Made by a program: the position numbers and the translations under genes. A stretch of 64,000 nt of DNA, taken from positions 4,467,056 to 4,531,055 of the forward strand of contig CM119265.1 of assembly GCA_051294375.1 (NCBI GenBank), in the 5' to 3' direction. Position 1 is the stretch's first letter. Each line of letters begins with the position of its first letter. The notes beneath the pieces were generated by a model. It saw only the letters and a program-made list of their open reading frames with translations, made no database searches and was not told where the DNA came from. The stretch comes from Paraspadella gotoi. Taxonomy: Eukaryota > Chaetognatha. Positions 45,761-57,616 of the stretch are shown here, in pieces.

Positions 45761-45813
45761 GGCGCGCGCGTCGAATCTTGTGGCGCCACGTGGCGATTCG
45801 AGTGCGCGCGCGT
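45761..45813. promoter_or_regulatory. CpG-rich inverted repeat around a CACGTG E-box
   Basis: GGCGCGCGCGTCGAATC (45761-45777) pairs with GATTCGAGTGCGCGCGCG (45794-45811). The spacer holds GGCGCC and GCCACGTGGC, a perfect palindrome with a CACGTG E-box. The setting is a local CpG island in otherwise AT-rich DNA, suggesting promoter function. Confidence 0.4.
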
Positions 45814-46215
45814 CGACGTTTGCAGACGAAGACTAGTTAAACACACGTAAAGACACGCGTACACGCTCGAACACAAGTTATTGACAATGCCTGATAAAAT
45901 ATTTTTTCGTTGACGAGTTATTCATTCATTCGTTTTTTTATTAGATGACGAGAGAATCCAAATCCGCCGAGATGGAAGCGAAATTAAGTCGGTGAAAGTA
46001 TAAAAAAAAAACAACCGATAATGGTTTTGAAGAAATTTAATTACAGGAAACTGGGGAAAAAATTAATGAAGCGATATCGCTATGAATTATACCAACCGTC
46101 TTGCCTTCCTAAAAGCTTCTTGATTTCCTCTTTTCCAATAATTTCCGGTGCTCATTTATATATGACGTCTCATCAGATTTTATAATTATCTTTATAAAAT
46201 TTTAATATTTATTTC

Positions 46216-46256
46216 ATATTATGTCATAATATGTCATATTATGTCATAATATGATA
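46216..46256. repeat. Short palindromic tandem (CATATTATGTCATAATATGT)
   Basis: Two to three units of an AT-rich 20-mer that is itself nearly palindromic, 25 bp left of the hairpin at 46280. Confidence 0.85.
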
Positions 46257-46279
46257 TTCCTTTCAATTCGTTGTGTTTT

Positions 46280-46380
46280 AATATTTAGCAAAAACAAAGT
46301 TTGAATTTGTACATCAACGATTTTATATTTTGAATAAAATCGTTGTTGTACAAATTCAAACTTTGTTTTTGCTAAATATT
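46280..46380. mobile_element. Foldback hairpin with 46-bp arms and 9-nt loop
   Basis: 46280-46325 is the reverse complement of 46335-46380 with one mismatch (ACATCAACG against ACAACAACG). The tight hairpin is consistent with a foldback MITE or a miRNA-like precursor. The arms do not resemble the 33.7 kb hairpin. Confidence 0.85.
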
Positions 46381-48440
46381 TATTTCTTAGTTTCTAGTTC
46401 AAGGTGGATTCAAAATACTCATACAAATTACTAAATATATATGAAATTAGGATTTTATAGTTATTTTAGGGATTTTTATCTACAAGAAAATTTAGGGACA
46501 GTGAGATTACTAATTTTAATCATTGACAGACTAAATTATTAGTTTAAAAAAAAATAAATAAACTGAACAACAGAAGAAAAATCGCTAAATCTGCGAAACG
46601 TTTTTTCAGAAATGACTTTTTCAAGGTGAAGTCATTTTAGCGTCGGTCGATGAAGATTCTCACGCTCCATCGCTCAAAGGCTGAATAGGCTACGCGGCAA
46701 ACTTATAGAAAAATTTAATCTTTAGACATTCGATTTTAGTTAACAATTTCGTTTATCATACTAAGGGAAATCAAATGCGAGGCCATAAAACATTCAGTTC
46801 ATTTCTTAATTTACTTCACAAAGTAAAATATAAGGACCATTCATTAAATGATTACAAAACAAATTACAAATTATTACAAAAGATAATTAACTTTAAATCG
46901 TGAGTGTTAGCCTCTACGTTTTCTCTCTTTAACGATAAAGATGATTTAAGGCCGGATGAGCGGAATCTAGAGGTGAGAGCTTCACTTCCTCTTTTTCCTT
47001 CTCTTCCTACTCCCTCCTCCCCCCTCCCCTTCCTCCTCCTCCTCCTCCTCCTCCTCCATTGCCTTCCCCGTCACGCGCCTCGCCTTCTCCCCACCGGGAC
47101 GAGAAGAATCCAATTTTCGCGTGATTCCGATCTCTCTGCCACGCCCCCTCGGCCACGCCCCCTCGGACGCCCTTTTCGACGCCTCCGTCGGACCGAGACT
47201 GCCCTGTGCCCGGTAGTCTTTTGTCCGTTTTACTCTTTGACGCATGGGCCCTTCATTCTGGTTCGCCAATCTCGTCACGTTTTCCTTTTTCACGTTTTTT
47301 CAAATAACTTTGGTCTGGTTACAATTTATGTCTTAAATCCTGAGACGCGAGGGCGAAGTAGAAAAAGGTGAGACGAAGGTTAAGTGAAAAGTCGTAGATT
47401 ATCTCACTTTCACCTTTTTTCGATTTTTTTCTTTCGACTAATAAAATGAAAAAAATAAAATAAAAACAACTGTCTAAACTGTAAGGTAGAAACAGCTCAG
47501 CGAAACTGTAAATCTGAATGATTAAGAAGACGATTTACTACCCTACTTATTCATGTAGTAATCAGAAACTCTTTTTAGAAATAGTAGCTTGTGAAACGAG
47601 CCTAAAGCTATCAATTATATTTTCAATTCAATTCAATTGTCTATCATCTCTAAAGATAAAAATAAACAGATAGTTTTTTGAAAGTTTATGAAAATTTCAC
47701 TCAGCCTTTCTCAATAAGTGTAAATTCATTCTGAGACAAAGTCTTTTGACGGTTTTACTTTTTTATTTAATACTCCCCAGCCACCATCATCACAAAGCTA
47801 TCGAAAGTTAACACTAATTAGTTATTTATTTTTGCTCCCCTTTGCTGTTTTTATGTTACATTGAGAAGAAATTATTTTTTTCACGACCCCTTAGTAAATC
47901 TCGTCTCTTAGTGACTTAGTCACTCTTCGCCTTTATTACCGTCTCTAAAGTTTGTACTTTGTAGGAAGAATTTGAATCTGCCTCCTCACGCGCTGATGCC
48001 AGGCCTTTGTTTGAACTTATTTCTTTCGTGTCGAGTTAATCTAAATCTAAGTTAAAGTAGAGTTAAAGAGGAGCATCATTGAAGGAAATACGCAATATTA
48101 AATAATATGTAAAAAAACAATAAGTGAAATCAATAATATTAGTAGAAATGTTATTTAGCGACTGTAGTATTCTGTTTTCTCTTTCCCGCTTTCCTATATT
48201 CTCTTCACTGCATGTACAGTTGCACACTTCCCTGCACGCGACTAATGTACTTAGCCTCTTGCATTTTAAGCTTTTTAAGACCAAAAATATGGCATAATTC
48301 AACTAACTTAAAACCCCCCGCCACCAACGTTGGGTCACCCCCGCCGTGGTTCCCCGTTCTCCGCCTGCAACGCTCGCCCGCAGTCAAGGACGAAGGATTT
48401 CCTCCTCATTTTAGCTCCATTTCCTTTTCTATGTCTCGCA
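46381..48440. other. No gene seen
   Basis: AT-rich DNA, apart from a CCTCC-rich, CpG-rich patch at 46980-47220 that gives an open frame of Pro/Leu-rich composition. No splice-supported exon. Confidence 0.5.
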
Positions 48441-48477
<37 letters not shown>

Positions 48478-48614
48478 GCTAGCTCTTCTTTTGTCTTCCA
48501 TTGCTTTTTTCTTCTAATTTGCATTTCCCTTCGAGGTTTCCTCTCTCTTCATATCCATTTTTCTCCGTTCATTCTGTCCGGTCCCGTTCGCTCTCTACCG
48601 TCTCTCCATCTCCT

Positions 48615-48680
<66 letters not shown>
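48441..48680. repeat. (CT)n tracts
   Basis: CT tracts at 48441-48478 and 48615-48680, separated by pyrimidine-rich DNA. Confidence 0.95.
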
Positions 48681-48682
<2 letters not shown>

Positions 48683-48717
48683 AGTGTTTGTTCCATTTTT
48701 CTTGCTTTTTCCATTCT

Positions 48718-48776
48718 TTTTTGTTGTGTTTTCACCTCGTCGTCCTCTTAGGCGTTCTCGTGTTTTTTTCTTTTGT
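48718..48776 (+). repeat. Dispersed repeat with CCTCGTCGTCCTCTTAGGCG (copy 1)
   Basis: TTGTTGTGTTTTCACCTCGTCG followed by TCCTCTTAGGCGTTC and a T-rich tail recurs at 54301-54364 with small indels. Confidence 0.75.
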
Positions 48777-49025
48777 GCGCCAGAACATATTAGATCTTCT
48801 TTCATCCCAAAGTGGTTTTATTTCGCATTTTCTATTTCTCTCTCTCTCGCTCTCTTTTTTTCTCTCTAATTCCCTTTATTTCCTTTTTATTTTTTTTTCT
48901 TTCTTTTCTTCTCCCCCGCTTTTTCCTCTTTCACTTTTTATCTTTCCCCTCCCTCGCCGGGCACTGCCGTCTTTCAGCTGGTTGCCTTTCCAATTAGTCT
49001 CGCCCAATATTTTTTCACAATAGAC

Positions 49026-49028
<3 letters not shown>

Positions 49029-49100
<72 letters not shown>
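49029..49100. repeat. (CT)n microsatellite
   Basis: About 70 bp of pure CT. Confidence 0.98.
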
Positions 49101-49102
<2 letters not shown>

Positions 49103-49132
49103 GTTTTTACGATTCTTCTTATTTGCCCTTCG

Positions 49133-49423
49133 ATGCCGCGTCGACGCAGACGAAAACAGTTTCGAGGCGAAATGTCCGTCTTGATGAATGTTGACGGCGA
49201 CGATGACGACGATTACGACGATGACGACGATTACGACGATGAAGACGGAAAGACGACAACGATCTCGATGACAAGACTACAACAACTTCAGGATGTCATA
49301 GATGTTTTGATAGATCTTAGAATTGGAGGAAATGGTTGCCGACGTTGCCGTCCCAGGTTTTTGGATACGCGAAAAGAAAATTTAGAAACCTTTCTGAAAT
49401 TTCTATTCGATGTTTTATCCTGA
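49133..49423 (+). CDS. Weak candidate small acidic protein, 96 aa
   Basis: The open frame begins MPRRRRRKQFRGEMSVLMNV, continues with about 25 residues of Asp/Tyr (DDDDDYDDDDDYDDEDG) and ends in a non-repetitive tail (RLQQLQDVIDVLIDLRIG, RKENLETFLKFLFDVLS) that could form amphipathic helices. Not similar to anything I know. The (GAC)n-like core may simply be a trinucleotide repeat, and a (CT)n tract immediately precedes the ATG. Confidence 0.2.
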   Translation: MPRRRRRKQFRGEMSVLMNVDGDDDDDYDDDDDYDDEDGKTTTISMTRLQQLQDVIDVLIDLRIGGNGCRRCRPRFLDTRKENLETFLKFLFDVLS

Positions 49424-49601
49424 TTTACGACATCGATCTAGCTTGACACCTCTAATGAGATGACCACCAGAGGGCGATCGTTACATACCTTAACAACAAC
49501 AACGACAAAGCAATCGTCAAAGATTTCTCTCGACATCATTCTCTCTCTTTATCCCTCAGCGCATAATTTTCCCATCGAGGTTTTTTTCTGTCCTGATCGT
49601 G

Positions 49602-49730
<129 letters not shown>

Positions 49731-50049
49731 CCAACGTCTCCCGCAGAGTTATTTTTCGCAGAGAGATTTTTTCTCTATGCAAACTCGATCGAATCTCCGC
49801 CTTCCCTTGACGTCCTCTCGATCGTGCATTATTCAATCGTCTTTTCTTACCTCAAATCCGCTATCACTCCCTGTTGCGCTATTTCCATCGCTCCCTATTG
49901 GCTCATTCCTATCACCGAGAAGATAACTCTACCACCTGCTTTGAATATCTCCGCCTCTCCCCTCTCAGCAATTTCCTTCTTCCTCTTTTTAGCCTTTCCA
50001 TTGTTTTCCCCGGCTTTCGTCGAGAGTCGGCAAACCGGAAGTGGGTCGA

Positions 50050-50052
<3 letters not shown>

Positions 50053-50090
<38 letters not shown>
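50053..50090. repeat. (CT)n microsatellite
   Basis: Short CT tract at the left edge of a CpG-rich stretch (50100-50345) with open frames in several phases but no supported exon. Confidence 0.95.
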
Positions 50091-50345
50091 CCTCTACCAT
50101 GACCGCTGCGCCGCCGAGGTTATTTGGTCTAGTTTTGACTCGACGCCCGTCGAATATGCCTACGCGGTCAATGTTTTACTCTGGCGTCGGCGGCGCCGTC
50201 GGCGGGAAAGAGAAGAAGACTGCGTTTCCTGCGGCGTCGCCGGCGGCAGCGGCGTCGGTGCCGACCGTGCGGCGACGCGGGCCAAGGAGGTCCGGGCACG
50301 AAATCGTTAACGCCCGGCGGCCATGGCGGCCACAAACATCCCCCT

Positions 50346-51667
50346 GCCGTCGGCGATGGGAACAGGGGACGCGGTCTCTCTCAGTCAAAGATCGAGTCTT
50401 TCACTCCTCCCGACTCCATCATTTTCTCTCTCGGTTATGGACGCAAAAAAAAAAAAACCCTTTGGTTGATGCTAGGGTTACTGATGGAGGTTTGTTTCAA
50501 TGGCGCTTCCGTAATGTTCCTCTATCATAGTTTTGAAAAATAGTACTATTAAATAATTTAAATGTAACCCTCTTTTTCTTGGCGACCAAATATTTGATAA
50601 TTTTTTTGATGAAGCTTTCGCAACATCGTGCATCATCACACCTTGAAATATGAATGACTCTACTCCAGCAATGACCTCGCAACTGCGACCCTACCTCATA
50701 CGTCCGGCCTGGAGTCAACAAAGCAAGAGTCTTGCATTATGGACGCTCGACCTTTTGATGCGAGTCGATCGTGAATTCGATGGGATTTCGCTCTCGTAAC
50801 GATGCGAGAAACGAAAATGGGGTGGAGAAGGGGGGGGGACTGTTTTGTTTAGGATTGGAGGTGGATTTGTGGGTGGGAAATGTGCCAGAGTAATGTTTAG
50901 TAGATGGTTAACAAATGTACATTGTGGGACATCTCTAAGTAAAGTACTTTTTTTTACATTTAATGCATTTTCTATTACATGTTTTACAGATGCATATTTA
51001 TTATTTAAGAATGTTGTTTCTGATTCTTCTTGCGATGACGTCGCCGAGTTCCCAATTTCGCGAGACGGTGGAGTAGGGTAGAGTAGGGTGAGGCGAATAT
51101 GGGAAGCGGCGGCAAAGTTGAGTTGAGTAAAGGTCGCGCATAAACCGGACGAGGGTAAGGGCGCGCCCGGGAATCGATCCCGCGAGACGAGGGTCGATGG
51201 CGGCGGCGTTTCGAGGCGAATGGATTAGCGAGACGCGAGGGCCACGGGGAATCGTTCTTCTAGTCGGATTTTTTTTTCTTTTATGCTCGATCCGGTCCGG
51301 AATAGTTTCTGTTAATGAAAGGCTGAAGGGAAGGGTAATTTTATCTCTTCTAACTTTATGCTCATGCTTTTAAAAATTAATTCGATCGTCAGATAAAGTT
51401 AACGAGTATATGAGAAAACAAGAACAGAACGAAAAAAACAAAAAAACAAAGCAAAGCAAAACAAAAATTAAACAGAACAAAACAAAACAAAAATAAAACC
51501 AAGAAACAATCCTGAAACTCATGAACGAAACATGACGCCGAAGTAAGGTCGTTCATGATTTTGGCCATAACGTCGTCTGGGAGTTGAAAGTCAAAAGGCG
51601 AAGGAAAAAGTGTGAGTTGCCCTACTTTTGGGTTTTCTCACCTGAGAGACATTCGCTCTCTCTCTCT
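50346..51667. other. No gene seen
   Basis: Mixed AT- and CpG-rich DNA; a CpG-rich patch at 51030-51250 and a CAAAA-rich tract at 51428-51510. No exon supported. Confidence 0.45.
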
Positions 51668-52434
51668 NNNNNNNNNNNNNNNNNNNNNNNNNNNNNNNNN
51701 NNNNNNNNNNNNNNNNNNNNNNNNNNNNNNNNNNNNNNNNNNNNNNNNNNNNNNNNNNNNNNNNNNNNNNNNNNNNNNNNNNNNNNNNNNNNNNNNNNNN
51801 NNNNNNNNNNNNNNNNNNNNNNNNNNNNNNNNNNNNNNNNNNNNNNNNNNNNNNNNNNNNNNNNNNNNNNNNNNNAATATCGCGAGCCAACCGCAATTTT
51901 CCCATCCTCGCTTTCCTCCCTGCGGAATTGTTTGTAAACAAAAAGGAATCGCCTTCTTGCGACGGAAGCCGAAAACGCCATCTTCGCCAGGCGAGAGCGC
52001 GCTACGCCAGCCATTTATCGCTTCAGCTCTCGCTTTTTTCTTTTTACCTCTCTNNNNNNNNNNTACACTTTGTGAACCTTTATTTCGTTTTCTCTTTTGT
52101 TTCTCTACTTTATTAACATTAAGTTGTTTCTTTTGTCCCACGGCCCNNNNNNNNNNNNNNNNNNNNNNNNNNNNNNNNNNNNNNNNNNNNNNNNNNNNNN
52201 NNNNNNNNNNNNNNNNNNNNNNNNNNNNNNNNNNNNNNNNNNNNNNNNNNNNNNNNNNNNNNNNNNNNNNNNNNNNNNNNNNNNNNNNNNNNNNNNNNNN
52301 NNNNNNNNNNNNNNNNNNNNNNNNNNNNNNNNNNNNNNNNNNNNNNNNNNNNNNNNNNNNNNNNNNNNNNNNNNNNNNNNNNNNNNNNNNNNNNNNNNNN
52401 NNNNNNNNNNNNNNNNNNNNNNNNNNNNNNNNNN
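51668..52434. other. Three assembly gaps (208, 10 and 288 N) with short islands between
   Basis: N at 51668-51875, 52054-52063 and 52147-52434. The first begins inside a (CT)n tract. Islands (51876-52053, 52064-52146) show no coding signal. Confidence 0.95.
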
Positions 52435-52591
52435 GCGGGGCGGTAGAAGTGAAAATCCTGGGTTTTATTTGTTTTCAAGGTTTCGTCTTAATCGTCTCCT
52501 TGGCGACGGCGGATGCGGTTAGCGACCCGCGATAAAATCCGATGGAGAGACGAATGGTTCATCTCACCTTTAAAGTTTAATTCTTATTTTG

Positions 52592-52640
52592 TGGAGAGGA
52601 GGAGGAGGAGGAGGAAGAGGAGGAGCAGGAAGCGGATCGG
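52592..52640. repeat. (GAG/GGA)n purine tract
   Basis: GGAGGAGGAGGAGGAGGAAG-like run. Confidence 0.9.
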
Positions 52641-53584
52641 GAGGAAGGGAAGTAGAAAGAAGTGGAAAAAGAGCACCTCGGGAAAAGGAATTATTCGAAG
52701 TTTAAAGGGAAATGACGCCGATGGGTTCGAGTGAAGGATAGTCTGGCTTTTCAGTCAGGGTTTCGCATCGTAATCGTTATAATCATTATGACAACGGCGA
52801 CGATTATGCCACTGAGTTTTCATCAATTTTCGGTAATTCATATTCATTATTCATAAAAGCGTAAGTTATAATTATTTTTAAAAAATCAATATAAAAAGAA
52901 GTTGAAACAACGCGGAAAACGATTCCTCCCACAATTTTTACCCAAGATTGAAAAATAACGTTTTTGCTCCGTTGTCATTTATCGAGTTCATTAGCATTCT
53001 TTATTATCCAGCCAACGGAGCGTTTTTGCCATAAAATTGCCATAAGAGACGCAGTAAACGGCACGAAATGTTTTTTTTCTTCCTTCGCACCCTTTGCTCA
53101 GCTGCGCCAGACCTGCGGAAGTCCCTCCACCTCGGTTCTACTCAACACCTTGGCTTAATTCAACTCCTTCGCTCGACTCCTTCGCTTCTGTATTCCCAGT
53201 CACTTTCGCTCCTTTATATTCACGCACTTAAGTCTCTCGCTGAAGATCTTTTAACATTCGCCTTTCCCCTCGCTTCCTTCATTCTCATCTTCTAATCTTA
53301 CCTTTACTTCCCTTTTTTCCTTACCCGCGCTCTTTTACCCTACCCCCCCTTCCCAACTTCGAACAGATCGCAATTGTTCCCTTGTTTCGAAAACAGTTAT
53401 GTTATTATGTTTCCCCGATCAGTAATATAGTGCTTTTTTTNNNNNNNNNNNNNNNNNNNNNNNNNGTCGCGTCGTACGAGGTTCCTTCTGATATACAATC
53501 TTATGCATTTGCACCGCTTTCGAGTGTGTCTTACGCAGACCTCTTCATATCCATTCTCCGATATCGTTTTATTCAACTTCCGTT
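52641..53584. other. No gene seen; includes a 25-N gap
   Basis: Mixed composition with no supported exon. The gap at 53441-53465 lies about 120 bp left of the next inverted repeat. Confidence 0.45.
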
Positions 53585-54300
53585 GTCGCTACCGTGAAAA
53601 CGTTTCCCATAGAAACTGGTGCCACCTGGGACTAACCTCCTCGTCGGTGGCGACGAGACGAGACGAGGAACGTCAGCGCGATTTTAGTTTAAAATAATTT
53701 CCAAATCGACGGTAAAAGGCGCCCTAAAAAACGGGAATAATTTGTAATGGGTTTTTTAAAAAAAAAAACAACATTTTTTTCCTGATTCATAGGAATAGAC
53801 CTTGTTCATAAATAGTGGTTACAAGCAATATAAGCTTTTTAAATATTGGACCTTAATAAACATATCCCTGGTCCCGAAACGAGGAGTTTGTCACAAAGAT
53901 GAAGGAAAATCAAAAGGCCCAACGAAAGCCTATGAAGATATTCCTCTGATTTTCATTTTTTCCTGTTTTAACAGACGCGAGAAGGATTGAGAAAAGTGGG
54001 ACTATAGGACGCACGAAATACTACATCCCAGGCTGAAATATCGGTCCTCTTCCGTGGGTTCAAACGGAGACTCGGGTCCGTGCCTCCTCCGAAAAAATCC
54101 CATTGCAAATCATTGCGGTCGCGAGGACATACCGCAGTGACGCAGCCAGGTTCCCAGAGTTATTCGTATCACCTTCGTCGCATCACAAATACTCCATATC
54201 AAACTCGCTTCCGCGCGCTCATAACTGGTACTGCTGATCTCAGGTGTTGTAGTGTTTCATCTTCTATGCCTTGGCTGATTCTTCATACTTCTCTCTCTCT

Positions 54301-54364
54301 CCTTGTTGTGTTTCCTCGTCGTCCTCTTAGGCGTTCCTCCCTGTGTTCGTTTTTTTTCTTTTAT
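54301..54364 (+). repeat. Dispersed repeat with CCTCGTCGTCCTCTTAGGCG (copy 2)
   Basis: Second copy of the repeat at 48718-48776, in the same orientation, inside the unmatched middle of the left arm. Confidence 0.75.
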
Positions 54365-55218
54365 AGACGCGTCTTCAGAACCGAGGTATGGAGAGTAGTG
54401 CTTTGTGTGTTCGATAGATAGCGATCACAGTATAGTTGGGTTTTTATTCGTTCTTCGAGGCATTTCTCGAGAATTCTCCTCCGACTACTCGTCCTGCAGG
54501 GTCTCGTATGGATCTGAACTGATTATCTATTTTTTCTATACTATTATTTCACACTTATATTTTTATAATTTATCACGGTTTAGTTTGATATTAATATTAA
54601 TATATATCACAGTTATATTTCGGTCTCTACCCCTGGCTGCTATCTTTATTCGCCGCCGTGTATACAACGTTTTGTAATCTTCTTTTCAAGCTCTAGTGTT
54701 ATTAGACAAATCTTTTCGCCTTCAGACGAGAGACGAGAGAGAGAGAGAGTAGAAGACGAGACGAGGAGACTGAGGGCCCGAGAGGAGTAGAGAGAGTCTA
54801 TGATGACAGGGAGAAAGAGCCATGGAGGTATGCCCGTATTTTCCATTGAAGATGATAGAGATGCAGAGCAGCAGAGACGCATGTATATTCTATCTTCATG
54901 CTGTTTCGTTGTTATGATATGCATACTACAACCATCAAGATCGCCATCATAGATCTATGTACTCGCATTCAAATCCAGCTGTCACGAATGATCTCGAAGT
55001 CTCTCGCTCTATCCCCTCGACAGGGATCAGAAATGAACACGTTGGTCATAACCACACCCGCCATCGGCTGCCCCTTCCCCTCCCTTCGGTTCTCATCAAT
55101 CGGCTCTGGGCGCTTTCACACTTAGACGATGCATCGCCGGGGCGTCTGGCAAAGCGTAATAAAGACGAAAAAGGATTGTGATTCCATTTCAGGGTAAGGC
55201 CTCTCTAATTTTTCGGAA

Positions 55219-55219
55219 G

Positions 55220-55285
<66 letters not shown>

Positions 55286-55288
55286 GGT

Positions 55289-55321
<33 letters not shown>

Positions 55322-55385
55322 AGGAAGGGAGAGAAAGAGAAAGGAGAGAGAGAAGAGAAGGAAGAGAGAGAAGAGAGAGAGAGGC
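55219..55385. repeat. (GA)n microsatellite in the left arm
   Basis: Heavily interrupted GA tract; its reverse complement is the CT tract at about 57017-57215. Confidence 0.95.
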
Positions 55386-55845
55386 AGAGTGCGCCTTCGG
55401 CGAGTTTGGAGCTCTGCGCGCTTTTACGACTCTTCCGGGAGAACCGAAGGCAGAAAATAGAAAAGCGACGTAGGAAAAAAAAGAAAGAGAAAAAAAAAAG
55501 AAAAATAAGAAAAAAATCGAGACTGCGTAATAAAAGAAAGAACAGAAGCGAAATAGATTGAGCCTAACGTGTTTATATTTGAAGGGGAGAGGAGAGGGAG
55601 GGAGAAATAGAAAATGAAGGAAATAAGGAAGGAAAGAAGGAAAAAAACACAAAATATTTTCGCTGATAAATAGAAACTGAAAAACAAACCGGTGCAATGA
55701 TCGCCAAATTCTCTCCTCTCTTCTCTCATCTTTCTGCTCTCTCTCTCTGCCCTCTCTCTCTCTCAATCTCTCATCGTCTCTCTCTCTCTCCTCATCTCTC
55801 TCTCTCATCTCTCCTGCTCTCTCTCCCTTCTCTCTCCTAAGTTGA

Positions 55846-56552
55846 CCCCTTTTTCAATCAGCGATAAGATTGCGTCTCTTTCTCCGGAGGTTTACAAGAT
55901 GGAAATTGACCCTACGGCATAACGATAATCGCCAAGTAACTTTATTCTCGTCGAGAACGGCATGGCTTGCTTTCTTTTCTTTCCTTCTTTCTTTTTTCTC
56001 CCTTTTTATTTCTTTATTTTAAAAACTAAATAAAATCTTCGGCAGTTTGAACCGAAAAAAAAAGAAAAAAGAAAAAAAGAAAGATCCCGTCGTCAGGTGC
56101 GAAAGACGTTTGACGATAAAAAAAGAGATAAAAAAGGGCGAAATTAACGAGACTTTTCGGGAATGAAATAACAATTCACGGTCGGGCCGCGCGAGAGATT
56201 TTTTTTCGGCAAGCTTGAGTGATTGACAACTTTTACCAGTTTGTACATATGAAACCCACTATCATAAAGCGTTATAAAAAAAAAAATTATAATAAAAATC
56301 CAGTGAATTGAATATAGAAAGAAAGTCGGGAAAAAATGTAGGAGAAATATATATAATGAAATCATGGGGAAAACCGTCAATTAACCATTAACCATTAACT
56401 TTTTAATTTATTCATACCTTACCGTTAATATAATATAATGTAATATAATGTAATCATCATCATACGACCTCGGACATTCGCCGATGAACGAAACCCAAAC
56501 TTCCTTCTTCAACCACAACACATTCCTCCCGCAACTTTAAAAAAAAAAAAAT
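55846..56552. other. Centre of the second inverted repeat
   Basis: Not mirrored. It holds an A-rich stretch (56054-56130) and, at 56380-56542, one copy of a direct repeat whose other copy is 57675-57854. Confidence 0.6.
56380..56542 (+). repeat. Direct repeat copy 1 (partner at 57675-57854)
   Basis: Shares ACCGTTAATATAAT, GGACATTCGCCG, AACCACAACACATTCC and CCCGCAACTTTAAAAAAA in order with 57675-57854. The copies differ mostly by inserted or missing single bases. Confidence 0.85.
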
Positions 56553-56596
56553 CAGCTTAGGAGAGGAGAAGTCGGAGAGATGAGGGAGAGATGAGA

Positions 56597-56681
<85 letters not shown>

Positions 56682-57039
56682 ATTTGGCGATCATTGCACC
56701 GAGCTTTTCTGTTTTTCAGTTTCTATTTATCAGGAAAATATTTGTGTTTTTTCCTTCTTCCTTCTTATTTCCTTCTTTCTATTTTTCTTCCCTCCGCTCT
56801 CCCTCTCCCCTTCAAATATAAACAACGTTAGGCTCAATCTATTTTTCGGCTTCTGTTCTTCTTTTATTTAGCGCAGTCTCGATTTTTTTTCTTATTTTTC
56901 TTTTTTTTTTCTTTTCTTTTTTTTCTCCTGTGACGTCGACTTTCTATTTTCTGCCTTCTGTGTTCTCCCCGAAGAGTCGTAAAAGCTGCGCGAGCTCCAA
57001 ATCTCGGAAGGCGCACTCTCTCTCTCTCTCTCTGCTCTC

Positions 57040-57083
<44 letters not shown>

Positions 57084-57169
57084 GTCTCTTCCTCTCTCTC
57101 TCTCTCTCTCTCTCTCCTCTCCTCTCTCTTCTCTCTCTATCCTTCTCTCTCTCTCTCTCCTCTCTCTCT

Positions 57170-57209
<40 letters not shown>

Positions 57210-57564
57210 ACTCTCCCCTTTCCGAAAAATTAGAGAGGCCTTACCCCCTGAAATGGAAGTCACAATCCTTTTCGTCTTTATTACGCTTTGCCAGACGCCC
57301 CGGCGAGCGATCGTTCTAAGTGTGAAAGCGCCAGAGCCGAGAATGAAACTGAAGGGGGAAGGGGCAGCCGATGGCGGGTGTTTATGACCAACGTGTTCAT
57401 TTCTGATCCCGGAGGGGGAGCCTCGAGATATTTCGTGGCTTTTATGCTGCATCATTTTAGTCGTTGGAGTTGTAGGTATCGTAACAGCATGCGGATTCGA
57501 CCCGTCTCTCTCTCTCTCTCTTCTCTCTCTCTGTTTCTGTCTCTCTCTCTCTCTCCTCTCCGTT

Positions 57565-57616
<52 letters not shown>

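Larger units (their letters stand above)
53585..55845 (+). repeat. Left arm of a second, imperfect inverted repeat (with non-matching middle)
   Basis: 53585-54085 and about 54900-55845 match the reverse complements of 58020-58510 and 56553-57490. Examples: TCCTATGAATCAG at 58308 against CTGATTCATAGGA at 53782, and TTCGTCTTTATTACGCTTTG at 57271 against its complement at 55155. Matching parts differ by many small indels. The segment 54090-54900 has no clear counterpart. Confidence 0.8.

Noticed and set aside
51584-52535. 100-300 aa open frames
   Set aside because: They run through N gaps and have no real sequence content.
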